Below are positions 39,601 through 49,403 of a DNA stretch of 64,000 nt, piece by piece. Numbering within the stretch: the first letter of the stretch is position 1; the number at the start of each line of letters is the position of its first letter. Where the stretch lies: positions 11,098,001 through 11,162,000 of the forward strand of contig NC_039479.1 of NCBI RefSeq assembly GCF_003590095.1. The letters are read 5' to 3'. Position numbers and translations under genes: made by a program. This DNA is from Trichoplusia ni (taxonomy: Eukaryota > Arthropoda > Insecta > Lepidoptera > Noctuidae). Below the pieces are notes generated by a model, which had not been told where the DNA came from, searched no databases, and saw only the letters and a list, made by a program, of their open reading frames with translations.

Positions 39601-42600
39601 CTCGTAGTCTCGTGAACAAGTCAAAGCTTTCCTTGCGCGACTGGCAAAAAACCCCAAAGACCCATGATATTGGTACGGGAATCAAGGGAAATCGGTTGTT
39701 TAGATTAAGTAAATACCTATTCTTTGTATACCTGTATCGATATTCAAAAGTAGAACATCAACTAAACGTAATCTGATCAATACGAAAACTGAGTCACAAG
39801 CCTTAGCATAATAATATTATGAGGCCAGGGAAAGCGCGCCACAGAATATTTAGGTGGCTTGTGACGTCACACGCCACACTTACCCACTTCTCGAACGGCG
39901 AGACGTTTAACATTAATTTATTGATAATACGGAATTACAAATTAAGCTTATTAAAATCACTTCAAACTTCAACAAATATAAATTCTGCTTTTGCAATTTA
40001 GATCTTAATACCTTTTGTTAAGGTTTAAAATGATTATTGGTGATGTGTACAGGTTACGTTTCCCTGGCTAGTTCAGGGGTCACGAGCCAAGTTATTCAAC
40101 TTTGTAGGCGTTTGTTATTTATTATGAAGGATGTTTATTACGTTTATACGGAAGAAGTGATCAAGATGCATTGTAATTATGCAATATAATGAATGAATGT
40201 GGAAAGACAATGTAGGAAGGTAATTGATTGCTAGTAAACTCTACACTCACCTTGTTGGCTGTTTTATTATGATGATATGTCAGTGCCATTCTACCCAAAA
40301 ATTTGAAAAATACCCTTGTAAGCCTAATTGATTAAAAGCGAAAAATTTTAATATCTACATCATAATTCACACCATTAAGACATAAAGAAACATGCAACAT
40401 TTTTTTATTACATGACTTGTGTTAAAACAATCACCAAGTGTAAAATAACAACTAACAAGTATAATGTCAGTACGTGAGTAAATAAACAGGCAGATAGCAT
40501 CAGTTTTAAGGCCGTCAAGTATAAAATACGTAACCGTCATATCACGCGTTTTCTAGTGAAACGTAATGGCGTGCAGTCTAATGGTACCGCTCTTGACATG
40601 AACGTGACTCTTTGGTATACGACCTCAGAGGGTTGTATATAGCCTCCTTTGTTATTTGTTACTGGCCGGTTAGAACACTTCATATCAGTGTAATTTGAAA
40701 TTGGAACAAATCAAATTGCGTTATTATTATTAAAATTTGGTGCTGATGTTTTCTTTTATTTTTAAATTACTTTTAATTTTATTTGCCAAGTTAAATGTAG
40801 CAAAAGTTCCCTTTTCGTATTCCCATTATTTATAATTCTGTTCGCGGCAAAAAACAATTGTAGCATCTATCTTACAAAAAGTGCACGCAGCATTAATGTT
40901 AAAATTTTGTAACTATTGGAAACGAAAATAAATACTAAACCAAGTCTAGATCTAAGTCACAAATTCACCGTCTTAAACTTGTAGATTCCTCAATCTTGAC
41001 CTTTCATCATGACATTATAATATTGGATAATGCACAAGTGACATAATATGCATGCAACGATGTTCCAAACGTTATATCACTTTATTTAGCAACAGTTATT
41101 TAGTATAAATAGTCTGAATACCGACATTTTAAACATATTACTAGCCTCTGAATTCTTAATAACTAGGAAGTCCCATTAAAGTTTCTGAAACGATTTGAAA
41201 CATAATTATCTCAAAATATGTTACTAACTCGGATTTTATTATTGTCCGAAGTTATGCATAATTGGAATAGTCATCTGAAAAACTGTTTTTCATGATGTTA
41301 ATTGAATTTATTAAATCATTTTTAGCGTATATGTTCCTAATTAGTAGATTCCAAACGCGTTTTATTGTGAATAATTACATTGTTTAATACAATTACATAA
41401 TTACAACGATAACATTGTTCAAATTGTATTTTTAGACTTGTGGAAATCTTCTTTTGTTATGGTCATCTGAATTTTGTAAATGAATATGTAGTTGGTTAAG
41501 AAGAGTTAGCTTTGTAACATAGAAATATGGCTCCCGTAGAAATATGCAAAAAAAATCAAATTTATGACCGCATGAATCGTTGCTTACCTCAGTTTTACTT
41601 TTATTATTTGTTACTACCGGCAATAGAAATTCAGTAGTCTAACTAATTATGGTTTATGAGAGACAGCCTACTGACAGTTTTATATGTTAATACGGTAACT
41701 TTTTTACCATTTTGTAAGGAACACTAAAACTCGGATAAAACCTTAAAGAATTGTTTGATAACAATATAACTGACTGCAAGGCGACTACTATAGATTTCAA
41801 AAACGTATTAGAACTGTTTTGTTTTTCCAGTTCATCCTGCTTGTTCTAGAATTGCCTTTGCAAGAAAGACGTTACATACTGATTCTCACATTTAAACCAA
41901 AGAAAAAAAACAGTGTCAACATTTGAATAATTAATTCCGAAACGAAACGAACCTGTCAAAGCAATTGTAATACGGTATATTGAAGTGTATTGGTTTGCAA
42001 CAAATTGTCTGTAAAAACCTGCGGGTTTTATAGACAGCCATTCATTTGTTTTCCCACGCAAATTATTAGGTCGGCTCTGTTGTCATAATATCGTATTTGT
42101 GAGTTGTGATTGCTTTCACAGTCTATATTTCAAGATTAGATGGTAGACTGTATAAGGACACGCCGTTTGTCTTTTTGCCAAAAGTCTCCTACATTAAGCA
42201 GTTTAACGAACAGTCATAACACATGTACAAAGCCAAGACAAGCGTACGTTGATAACAAAAACGCAAATATAAATTAAGATTTCAGAAGGATACAAAGTGA
42301 AAAACATTATTCACAACTCAATTTCCTCAAAGGTGAATTGTAGCACCCAGTTATCCAATCGAAAACAGATTTCCCCATATTCACTTATTTCTTCCTTCGT
42401 CTGACTATGCAACGTCTTCTTGTTAAAACGCGAGTAGTTGACTATAACCTTGTAGATCCCCTTTTGTTTCATTCAAAAAGTATTACATGTTTCGCTTAAT
42501 TGCATGCAGATTCAATATAAGAATAAGTTTCGTGTTAACCTGCGATAAGCAACTGAATAGCTAAATGGTTAGATAGGCTTTATTGTACAGCGACGGGAAA

Positions 42601-45600
42601 AGTGATGTTTTCTTGTGTATTATGTTCATATAAGTTGCAATTGTTTAAGGGTGGGCAGAGATCAAGGATGTGTATTGTAGTTGATAACTTAAACAATAGC
42701 TTAAGCATTGTGTAAAAATGAAGATTTTTATAAGAGGAAAGTCAAGGCTGATGGAATAGTAAAAAAAAATCCTCACGATTTATCGAAAAGAAAATGTGGA
42801 TTCTGTAATACGTAACTAGAAAATTATGACAATCAATCAATGTAACGTAGTAGCCCACGTAGAACGAAATATCCCAAAGTCCGCAAATCCTACTTTAGTA
42901 CATAATTAATCACAAAATCCTTAAAAATAAATTCGGTTGCTTTCCAGAAAGGCCACCCATGCGCAGACACCCAGGAGCTAAGTCCTGGTCGCTGGGGGGG
43001 ACGCACCATCGCCGAGTGCAAGTGTCCTCCCGGGACTGCCCAGCTGCCCCACACCAACAACTGCCACAAGCTCTTCGAGAGAGGCCCCTGCAGGCCAGGG
43101 GAATACTTCGCGCCAGTCGAAGAGTCCTTCAACAAGCGAGGGTAGGTAAGCATCTTGATGGATCATCATGTTTGCTGAAAGTATATTACGGATATGTAAA
43201 GCTGGCCTTGTAGAAGTTGAACAGTTTGTAGGGAGGATGTCAGGAGACGGTTTTTTTAAGGGGATGAGATGAATATGGTGAAAGACTAATGTTGTTATGT
43301 CATAGGGTAATTATTATATGGGCTTAAAGTTCTGTAGAAGTGGTACTAGATAAAAGATTTTCATCGATAGTGGTTTCTTAGGTTTACGCGAATGTTAGAC
43401 GCTGTCAATGTGCGCTGCTCTTGGGTTTGGCCTTGAGTTTATTTATTATTGGATCCCAAGTAGGTGATATCTTCCAGCCATCTTCTCTATTGAAATTAGG
43501 GTGTTTTTTAATCTCAATAGCCTCGCGAAACATCCTAGGTAGGAATTTGGATTCTTTAGCGAGGATCTTTGGTTGGTCAAATCTAATATAATGGCTGGAA
43601 CCTTCAGCATGTTCGGCGACTGCAGACTTCGTTGCAGCCCGTGACCATGATACCTGCAAAGGTTTCGAAACGCCGGGAACTAAAATCTAAAATTAAACCG
43701 CGATAAAATCCGTAAAAGTAGTTTCATTTCAATTTTCATCGATTTCAAGGATTTGGTATATTAAAAATAGGTAGACATTTACAAGCATGCTTTCAAATTT
43801 TGTACCAAATGAATCGAAAACTACTGAAATGGAACTTAGTAAGTTCCAACAAGAACTTAGTAGGTTGTAGATATAACTTCTTATTACAATTTGCAGATAC
43901 GTTTTAAATTGTCTTTCCTAGCTACAAGTAAAACAGACAACCTTACCTAATCTAGAGCCTAGGTGTGATTCAGTTAAATTTAACGTGTTAGACCAGTGAA
44001 AGTTAAACAACGGTATCCAGTTTAAACCATGAGCGGTGTTCAGGCGTTATTCAGGAAGTGTTAAGTAATTGACAGGGTAATGGGACTGAATCCTGCTTGT
44101 ATTAATATAACTCTTGCATAAACTTCATAATACCAGTTATAATTGTATGGAAACACTTTGTCCTGTTGAATATTTATGATTAATAAGTCTTTAGGTGATT
44201 TTCTTAGGAAAGTGAAATTTTAAACGAGTTTTTGTCCTGACTTCGAAATTTTTGATTGATTATTTTCGAAAAGTAGCCTTCAATAGATAAATTTTGATGT
44301 GGGAGAAAACTATGGTATATCACCGGGTCTTAAACATAGAAAACGAGGTTAGTTCAAAAACATTTCTGACTCCATGTACCTATTTAAAAATAAAAAAACT
44401 AATCTTAAGTATTAAAAAATCATTAAGACGACTAACTAGAAACATAAATTACGAGGGACCAAAAATCTCCAATATTTTGGCTCTAACCATCCTTTACACA
44501 CACCTACAAATACCTCCACTCCATACATTTCTCTCCCATACTAGCTAGTTGGAACTATTTCATATGATTTTCGGAAACAATTAACCTAGGTCCAACTATT
44601 TCGATGAAACCATGATGCAATATAGCGGCGTGCGAAACAAATTCTTATTCAAATTTAATGTTCCATTCTAAGAAGAGGTGTTTAATGTTTTCTAGATTAT
44701 CACGGAAAATCCAAACTGTTACTTTACTCTTGTATAATGTGTAACTGTAAACGGGATCTAGTTATGGGGTCAATTTTTGAATATTCTAAGTTAAAACTGC
44801 TAATAATATTATTGAAGTTATATTTTCATGACTTGTCCTGTTTTTAGTGGTGAATTATTTTTTGTAACTGTATAGTTTTGAAATGATAGTCATAGTTTTT
44901 TGTCTGCTGAAGAAACAGTGCTAAAACACGGTGATAGCATAGTGGTGTGATCGTTGGACTCTAAATCAAAGGTCGCAGATTCAGCAAACACAAATAATAT
45001 AGTAAATATAAATAAATCAGCCCATGTCATGGAAAGTAATAAAATAATGTAAAGTATTGCGAGGAATTAAATTTCAATGCCAATAGATTTGCAATTACAT
45101 TCGAGTTTTTTAATTGCCGACTTTATAAAACTTGTTCTGATATTAGCATTGGTTTTGACACCAATAAATGCTAAGCGTAAGCGTATTTCTAAGACATAAA
45201 TAAATAGTAAATCCAAAAATAAACACAATTAAATCTCATGTTTCCAGAGAGGATATAGGGCTTGAAGAAATCGCCAGACAAGTATAATAAACATTGAGGA
45301 AAAAGATCTCATGACATTTCACTGCAAAAATCCTTAAGAAAAAAAACAATTAGAAATTCGCAAACCAAGCCAAGGCCAAATCCATTAGATTGACCTTATG
45401 CTCGCACAATGTGTTGTAAGACCAATAATTTCCTATCACGCCTCGGTACGAGAAATCCCAAGTGAGTGAGGTTTAAGGTTTTCATTACTATTCTAGTGAA
45501 CGTCAAGGCATGTGCGTGAGGCCTCAGCAGTGCGCTGACGAGACCTTGATCTACTGGCCAGCTGACGGCAAGTGCTACTACAGGATGTCGCAGGGCCCGT

Positions 45601-48600
45601 GCTTCCCGGGCGCCATATTGGATGTTGGAGAAGATGGGCTGGCGAACTGCTCGGTAAGAACATTTACTGACATATAATGACTATTAGGGGGTTGCTTTTC
45701 TATTTGAAAGTTATTGGCATTTGGATAGACTGTCTATAAGATGACTGATCCTCTGGTCTCTGCTATGCTAGGTTTTTTTTTAATAATATTCAGTACCAAT
45801 CTAATCGGTATTCCGATAAAAGGTCAACATTTACAGAAAAAAATGACTTACTTAAAATGAATAAACTAATTCTATCCTCGATCATCGTAATATAATCGTG
45901 CTATTCAATAGAATAAAAAACCTAACCTTCTTCAAAATTTTCTTGACCCTTCTTAACGAATTTTTCTCGTACACTTCCAGTGCACGTCCACCAGCCCTCA
46001 CTACTGGCAAGCCGACAGCAGCTGCTACCCGCACTACACGCGAGGGCCCTGCGAGAAGGGCCAGCTGTTCCTACCTGGACCAAGGTGCGGCTGCGAGAGC
46101 CATCTCCCACACTACCACAACGAAACTGCGTCATGTTATGAACTAGGTAAGGTCCAATTTTGTCTAACATTATATTTAATAGACTTTAAATTTATAAAAT
46201 TAAATTAAGATTTTGGTCTTCACCATGATAAGACTGAGAAAATATGGTGAAAGATTTTTCTTTTTACGATGTTGGATGATAGGTAATAGAAGCAAGTTAT
46301 TCATCTACTAAGATGACATAGTTAAGAAATCATAGGTCATAAAACACCCACTGATACAAGTCGAACTTAATAATCTGCTATAAATTGCAATACACCCATA
46401 GAACCACGAACGAGTATTGCAATGGTTTTTTACATCCTTTCATTACATTAGCTACGTTGTAAACTGCAATTCATTAGTGAATGAGTTATGCTAGCAATTC
46501 TTCATATTTCTGCAATTTCAAGTAAGTAAATATTTTTTCCTTACGGTTCATAAAGCAGGTTGGATTGTGGATTAGATTTTGAAATGAACACTTTACTGGT
46601 TTTCATATTCGGGGTCGTCCAGTTGTGCCATTTCAAATGAACGAGGTGATCGTTTTTGTAAAGGTGAAAAGAAAAACTGGAATGAAAGTACTAGACCAGA
46701 AATGTCTAGCGATCATTACTGGTGACGATCTACCTAGTTCAATATTGAATGTCAGGCACGACGGACAATTTCTTACATAATTTAACTAGCTTACCGTTTG
46801 TATCTGACCAGATTTTAAAGAACACCCTAAAGATCCATAAAATGCTGTAGAAAACCATTAACTTTCTTAATATCGACAAACTGTTGATATTTGTTTGTCG
46901 GACCTTTTTTTCGGATGTGAAATGAGAAAGAGAAAAGGAGTAGAATTGTCAATCTAATCCACAACTGCATCATCATTACTTTCCGACGTGGTTTCTGACA
47001 ACTACTATTGTACTTCCTATTTGAACAGATCCTAAATCTCAGTGTTATCTTTCCAGATTCAATAGGCCCATGTCCTAGAGGGCACACATTCTCCATCGCC
47101 GAGGTGGCTCCGTACGGCTCCCGCGCCGAGTGCCGGTGCAAGTCTTTTCACGCGCGCGCAGCTGACGGCGTCTGCTATAGACTGTACACACGCGGGCCCT
47201 GTGCGGAGGACGAGATGATAGCCAGAGGTGGACGTTGTACTAAGGTAGGAGAATAACATTATCAAACATTTGGTGGGGTTAGCCAAGTAAAACTGAGATT
47301 GAATGTCACCATATTTTTAAAACTTGCATGAAGGGAAATTGCTTTGCATGAAGCGTGAAGCATCAGCAAGGTAAACCTGTTACCGTTTTTAATTTACCAA
47401 GTTTCCAAAAATGATAAATTTATTTATTTTACAAATCTCTTTCCTGGTTTCAAACTCTATATTATATCAGCAGCTTAAGATTACCTATCCTACTAGTAAC
47501 TTTTGCATCCCCTGTCACGCTTCAGCCCATCTAGATATGTGACCTCAGTGACTTGCCATGTGACTTGTGCTAAAATGACAAAGTCACGTCAATCGTTGTG
47601 AAGGTTTGTTAAGATCGGCATTTGCTGTATGAGTTTATGAATATAAGACTTCATTCTTCGGTCCCCAGGTGCCATGTGCCCGCGGGCGGCTGTACGTGCC
47701 GGAGCGGCGGCGCTGCTACCGGCCGGGCACGCCGGAGCCCTGCCCCGTGGGGGAGGTGGTGGCCTTCGACTTCGAGGCCAGGCCTGCTGTGGACGGCCTC
47801 AGCCATAATGGGGTCTGCGCCTGTGGGAATGGAGCTTGCAGCAGACGAGATGTAAGACCTTTTTTCTAATATTTTTTTCGGAAGGGTCATCATCAAATGA
47901 CTCTTTTCGATTTGGGTACAGCGAAAGTGAGATGTAAGATCTGGAGCTTGTTTATTGGATTGGTTATAGAAGTTCTCGAAGACGTTGAATTTAAATACCC
48001 AATCCCTAATGATGTGTATAAATTATTCTTTGAATAAGGGCTATAACGTTTCCTTGTTTATTAATCACTACTTATTAATATTATAAATGCGAAAGTAACT
48101 CTGTCTGTCTGTCTGTTACGCTTTCAAGTCTAAACCACTGAACCGATTTTAATGAAATTTGGTACAGAAATAGAGTTGACCTTGAGAAAGAACATAGGAT
48201 AGTTTTTATCCTGGACTTTTGAAGAGTTCTCTTGGAAACGCGATATAATCGACCTCGACGCGGGCGTAAAGCTACTCTTGTATAATAATTAAATTGTAAT
48301 TGTTACTGTCATAATATTTCTCTATCTCGAGGAAGACCGCGACAACCCCACCACAAGCGTTATTAACGACTTACTGGGACCTTAAATTATGACACTAAAT
48401 AAACATTTTTAATTATTTTCAGGTGGAAGCCTGTTCTACTCGCAGAGGCACAGCTCCATACAACGGCACCTGTCACATCCTGAACACTCAGGGTCCTTGC
48501 TCCGAAGAGTCCTGGCTGGTCAGAGACAACACCAACAACATCAGATGTCAGTGCAGACCAGGCAGCACGAACTGTGACGAAGAGGCACGACGGAAGACGA

Positions 48601-48608
48601 AGAGTTGA
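27620..48608 (+). CDS. Secreted cysteine-rich modular protein (DUF4789-like), seven exons
   Basis: Exons: 27620-27784, 42948-43141, 45497-45653, 45981-46146, 47057-47244, 47669-47851, 48423-48608; all have GT-AG splice sites and compatible phases (1239 nt, 412 residues, TGA stop). The N-terminus MMAAWVWLAALLCGSQAAV is a signal peptide, so the product is secreted. Eight modules follow, each centred on C-[Y/H]-x(7)-C, usually ending GPC (for example CYYRMSQGPC, CYPHYTRGPC, CYRLYTRGPC), with a CxC pair between most modules (CKC, CGC, CRC, CAC, CQC). No transmembrane segment or GPI signal is visible; the C-terminus is basic (RRKTKS). The layout resembles insect proteins grouped as DUF4789, whose function is unknown to me. 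Exons are GC-rich compared with the introns. Intron 1 (15.2 kb) contains an LTR retrotransposon in sense orientation, and intron 2 a Penelope-like fragment. Exon structure is firm; family name is moderate. Confidence 0.85.
28481..28680 (+). mobile_element. LINE 3'-end fragment with GATGATGATG tail
   Basis: Contains TCTGACAACCAGTCTTACTG, GGTAACTGGGTTGAGAAGGT, GACTGGAAGTCGATCCAAAT, and ends TTGGGAAAAGGCTAGGATGATGATGATG. This is the familiar 3' end of an abundant lepidopteran non-LTR family. A second, inverted fragment of the same family lies at 53078-53160. Confidence 0.6.
29063..29260 (-). mobile_element. tRNA-derived SINE, best copy
   Basis: On the minus strand the head reads GGATAGCCGAATGGTTAAGG (A box) and CTCGGATTCGATCCCCGCG (B box), a tRNA-like pol III promoter. 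The body GTGAACCACGAATGCTTGTC ... GACTTGAATGCTTGTC follows. Partial relatives are at 50200, 50612, 56276 and 62379. Confidence 0.65.
29432..29881 (+). repeat. Left LTR (450 bp)
   Basis: Starts AGTTATGTTATCAC and ends AACAAAACT, giving AGTT...AACT terminal inverted repeats. It carries a TATA box, an initiator and a 19-bp direct repeat in U3 (29481-29499 and 29545-29563). ATTAAA at 29779 may serve as polyadenylation signal. Confidence 0.95.
29698..29732 (+). promoter_or_regulatory. LTR core promoter: TATA box plus initiator
   Basis: TATATAAAG at 29698-29706 and TCATTC at 29727-29732, a match to TCAKTY, place +1 at 29729, exactly 31 bases from the first T of the TATA box. U3 would be 29432-29728. 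The same sequence recurs in the right LTR at 35589-35623. Confidence 0.6.
29881..29898 (+). other. Primer binding site, tRNA-Ser type
   Basis: TGGCGCAGTCGGTAGGAT is complementary to a 3' tRNA end reading ATCCTACCGACTGCGCCA, which fits the T-arm/acceptor end of insect serine tRNAs (recalled, not aligned). Its first T doubles as the last LTR base. Confidence 0.65.
30421..31377 (+). CDS. gag: Gag protein of gypsy-type retrotransposon
   Basis: The structural protein is predicted to form the virus-like particle that packages element RNA. I chose the ATG at 30421 (MSKQVEVIPKEWLQVV, purine-rich AAAGAAAATG context); the frame is open upstream but without another ATG. It encodes 318 residues. The core has the gypsy-Gag signature VPLFDGNPRQTQLFIRKCDY near residues 17-36. 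The second half is unusually rich in Asn, Arg and Gln, with no clear CCHC zinc knuckle, as in several insect gypsy lineages where a basic tail replaces it. It ends in TAA at 31375 and overlaps an open pol frame in the -1 register. No stops or frameshifts. Confidence 0.85.
   Translation: MSKQVEVIPKEWLQVVPLFDGNPRQTQLFIRKCDYLLNTFKGKKDQEDYNFQIITGRLTGEAFSLLSEREDIKNYSQLKEFLLQKFGNPLSEACLAIRLEKAKKEPNETNYDFCHRIQLLKSKLISKISQNSDSEADQKSKIGLYSKLALNIFLCNLEQSMAKSIRSRDPETLEKALEITLEEESFQQQYDERNATNCKCNSKRPQQTFNQNYRYKHYNNRTNEYRPNRPNNNCNKSNSIQPNLPQDNDHKNREEKGQDFRKFKPSQSRPAPRYYNNNYRKREENHKPNLNMYKNETTETEDNAENFQVKASTSSVPE
31335..31341 (+). promoter_or_regulatory. Candidate -1 ribosomal frameshift heptamer in gag-pol overlap
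   Basis: In the gag frame the sequence is GAA-AAT-TTT, that is A-AAT-TTT, a canonical X-XXY-YYZ slippery heptamer. The pol frame is -1 relative to gag and is open from the heptamer through the pol ATG at 31413. I did not identify a definite downstream pseudoknot. Confidence 0.6.
31413..34946 (+). CDS. pol: Pol polyprotein: protease, reverse transcriptase, RNase H, integrase
   Basis: Residue numbers are from the first ATG (1177 residues), although translation probably enters by frameshift about 80 bases earlier. Aspartic protease: LLDTGSTRS (D11). Reverse transcriptase: VDYRKLNE about 332-339, TTLDLASGYH (D368) and YLDD at 430-433. RNase H: TTDASEIALG (D579) and YTDHRPLTW (D645). Integrase: HHCC zinc site (H855, H861, C891, C894), then D924, D977 and E1013, a DX35E core. 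The basic C-terminus (VNKRRGKDKPRF ... KNIKRPSKS) lacks a visible chromodomain. All catalytic residues are present and the frame is uninterrupted. The order RT-RNaseH-integrase places it in Ty3/gypsy (Metaviridae). Confidence 0.95.
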   Translation: MPELNARFLLDTGSTRSFISTKIAEKYFKDKINLESFQVISTHAISNHKGAVEIRLFNSFNTDKRHKFYILDIGKSYEGLIGNDLLVELKAIIDLEKAQLITDQAVVPIQIQQSPKDFKPVDIHLSPRSETKVKIPTNLTHGYGILEYKEFINGLRMPSAIVKCNKGYAYTIIQNTTEQEYTLTVKSPFKVTKYEHEQDKIQCCVNHLKTREEINYALTNNLEKLRLNHMNEEEKYKIYNLCLDFKDIFYCEEIPLSFTNQIKHCIRTKNNDPIYIKQYRQPPAQNAEIKRQVDKLIKENIIQPSHSPWSAPVHLVPKKMDASGEQKYRMVVDYRKLNEITCDDKYPLPNISDIFDKLGNSTYFTTLDLASGYHQIEVQEEDIPKTAFNTQYGHYEFKRMPFGLKTAPATFQRAMDNILRGLQGIHCLIYLDDLIIFSNTLDEHINKLKIIFKTLRNANLKVQLDKSEFLKKEVLYLGHTITKDGLKPNEDKIKAILKYPLPKSVKEVRSFFGLIGYYRKFIKDFAKITKPFTLILKKNKRFEINTEFKEAFERCKELLVNAPLLQYPDFDRPFILTTDASEIALGAVLSQGNIGSDKPVAYASRTLNDAEKRYSAIERELLAVIWAVKHFRPYLYGKRFTIYTDHRPLTWLYSLEEPNSKLTRWRLRLQEYDFEVVYKSGKQNTNADALSRIKINIHMLRNLNKNNPLNEPSTSNQPQLDLNEDTLTASETSDSEERYQQIEIIKEPIDIKSNQIIVTNWNKDDLEILKQTRDHQKIIEVKLPLNNENYIKQFLKENIIPGKRYYIYYYNKNQRDLFNKIINESYNINDFKECTERVIYVQNESERETVVIAYHEGKTCHRGIAETYNRLKRNYYWPNMQNLISKIINACEICKKMKYDRNPIKPKLQLTQTPTKPFEEIYIDIFSIEGNSYLTLVDSFSKLAQAIEIKNRSTPEIIRALIKYFSYYGVPERISCDPGTEFNNNLMKETLIFYKIQLHIGTPNNPNSMGIVERFHSTITEIYRIAKYQHKITDAASVMTYAIMAYNNTIHSATNLSPFEVTFGHTKAKNTFDTNEECNYTQQLLREHKNRSSVLYKHLSEKMNQDKINRQKPGENIDFNTGDIIFTGLVNKRRGKDKPRFEQAEVVGNTERNVVPIKIKERVTKVPVKNIKRPSKS
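34947..35322 (+). other. Post-pol non-coding segment of the retrotransposon, no env
   Basis: AT-rich, with no frame long enough for an envelope protein. A purine run AAGAAAAGGAAAGGGAA lies at about 35235-35251 and AATGGAGG abuts the right LTR. Confidence 0.6.
35315..35322 (+). other. Polypurine tract
   Basis: AATGGAGG lies directly against the AGTT start of the right LTR, the expected position for the plus-strand primer in reverse transcription. Confidence 0.65.
35323..35772 (+). repeat. Right LTR (450 bp)
   Basis: By eye identical to the left LTR over its full 450 bases, ending AACAAAACT and followed by the AGGT target duplication. Confidence 0.95.
37960..38240 (-). mobile_element. Decayed RTE-like LINE coding fragment
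   Basis: The minus strand can be read as RQRAIARAMLEVTLADKIRN, which parallels the RGMERSLLNIKLTDRIRN region of the LINE at window start 48-592. The frame then breaks down, so this is an old degenerate copy. Confidence 0.45.
38984..39031 (+). repeat. Short GGTTGACGGTT-type minisatellite
   Basis: About four degenerate copies of GGTTGACGGTT / GGTTGATGACGG occur in tandem. Confidence 0.5.
39125..39222 (+). mobile_element. RTE-like LINE 3' end
   Basis: GGGGAGGCCTGGGTCCAGCA then GTGGGAGGACAAGGGCTG and a GATGATGACGATGATGAGGA tail. The inverse of the same GCCTTTGCCCAGCAGTGGGA block occurs at 65-95 in the first LINE. Confidence 0.6.
43405..43659 (-). pseudogene. Penelope-like element fragment, C-terminus after GIY-YIG endonuclease
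   Basis: The minus-strand frame encodes SAVAEHAEGSSHYIRFDQPK, then LAKESKFLPRMFREAIEIKK and NREDGWKISPTWDPII. This pattern (SAxAEH, FD..KILA.E, R..REAIEI.K, FNR.DG, W.PII) is, to my knowledge, the conserved region following the GIY-YIG catalytic part of Penelope-like retroelements. The catalytic YIG part and the reverse transcriptase are absent nearby, so it is a truncated relic, antisense in intron 2 of the host gene. Family is assigned by motif recognition only. Confidence 0.6.
44929..44990 (+). mobile_element. tRNA-like SINE head, second family
   Basis: GATAGCATAGTGGTGTGATC resembles a pol III A box and GGTCGCAGATTCA a B box, with 34 bases between. It is too degenerate for a tRNA and best read as a SINE head. 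Confidence 0.4.
48066..48276 (+). mobile_element. Non-autonomous Helitron-like repeat, family A, copy 3
   Basis: Lies in intron 6 of the cysteine-rich protein gene. Same plan as the copies at 9886 and 19072: ATTATAAATGCGAAAGTAAC, CTGT run, TTTTAATGAAATTTGGTACA, GGCGTAAAGCTACT; the terminal CTAGT is mutated to CTACT. Confidence 0.6.
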
Positions 48609-49403
48609 TGGAAAATGGAATTGTAATTGAAGGTAATATTGAACAGAAAAAGTGTCGTGTGTGTGTGGAATGTGTAGCGAAATTCGTATTCTTGGAAATA
48701 TAAATTTTACCTAACTTTGTTCAGTGATTTTGATGATGATAAATAATGAAAAGTAAAAAAACGAAGTGAAAAAATGCATAATACTTGTGATCCTATTCAC
48801 GACTGTTGGGGTAGTACATACATTATTAGATTTTACCTCTTTAGTCATATACTTATTCATTGAGAGTCGTTACTGACGTTTTCTTTTGTTCTAGGTCCTG
48901 GATTGATCCATAAAACTTGGGCTGATTGCTCAACTAACTTTAAAAGTCATAATTAGTGGGTAAGACTGATATACTTAGTTATAAAAATTGTACATACTTA
49001 TTGCATAAGTAAAATAACTTAGATAGTATATAGATAGATATTTAATTAATTGACAATTACGTGCTGCTAAGCACTTGATTTTAATAAAAATCTTAACAGG
49101 GGTTTTACGAGTATCTTCTTATGCATTTATAAAAGAAATCTTTTACTTCATCGATTACCAAATCGATTTAATGTAGAAGATACAAAAATATTTTTGTTCG
49201 GGAAGAAATAAAAAAATAAATTTTATTTATACGCATTGGTTTTATTTTTATCTTTAATAACTTATGTCATACATTCTCTTAATCATAATATTAATATTAA
49301 CAGTACAAAAATAGTCAATTATTACAAACTAATTCGTGATGTCCGACTAAAACTAAATATTTATACGTAACTATAGCACAGAATATTAGTCTTTGTTTCT
49401 TAC
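48609..49403. other. Shared 3' region of two convergent genes
   Basis: Between the TGA of the plus-strand cysteine-rich gene and the TGA of the minus-strand acyltransferase gene. Plus-strand AATAAA occurs at 49083, 49207 and 49215; minus-strand AATAAA occurs at about 49222-49227 and 49241-49246. The 3'UTRs therefore probably meet or overlap near 49.2 kb. Confidence 0.5.
49207..49246. terminator. Bidirectional polyadenylation signal cluster
   Basis: Within 40 bases there are two AATAAA on the plus strand and two on the minus strand, suitable for 3' end formation of both convergent genes. Confidence 0.4.

Larger units (their letters stand above)
35777..42947. other. Remainder of intron 1 of the cysteine-rich protein gene
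   Basis: AT-rich intronic DNA. Decayed RTE fragments at 37960-38240 and 39125-39222 and a short minisatellite at 38984-39031 were recognised. No other exon or RNA gene is visible. Confidence 0.45.
43142..45496. other. Intron 2 of the cysteine-rich protein gene
   Basis: Holds a Penelope-like fragment (43405-43659) and a tRNA-like SINE head (44929-44990); otherwise featureless. Confidence 0.5.

Noticed and set aside
42890..43213. Frames of 84, 87 and 63 codons around exon 2 of the cysteine-rich gene
   Set aside because: Antisense or shifted readings of a GC-rich real exon (42948-43141), whose own frame joins in phase to exons 1 and 3.
44929..44990. Possible tRNA gene
   Set aside because: A-box- and B-box-like blocks are present but no acceptor stem or foldable cloverleaf; better read as a SINE head.
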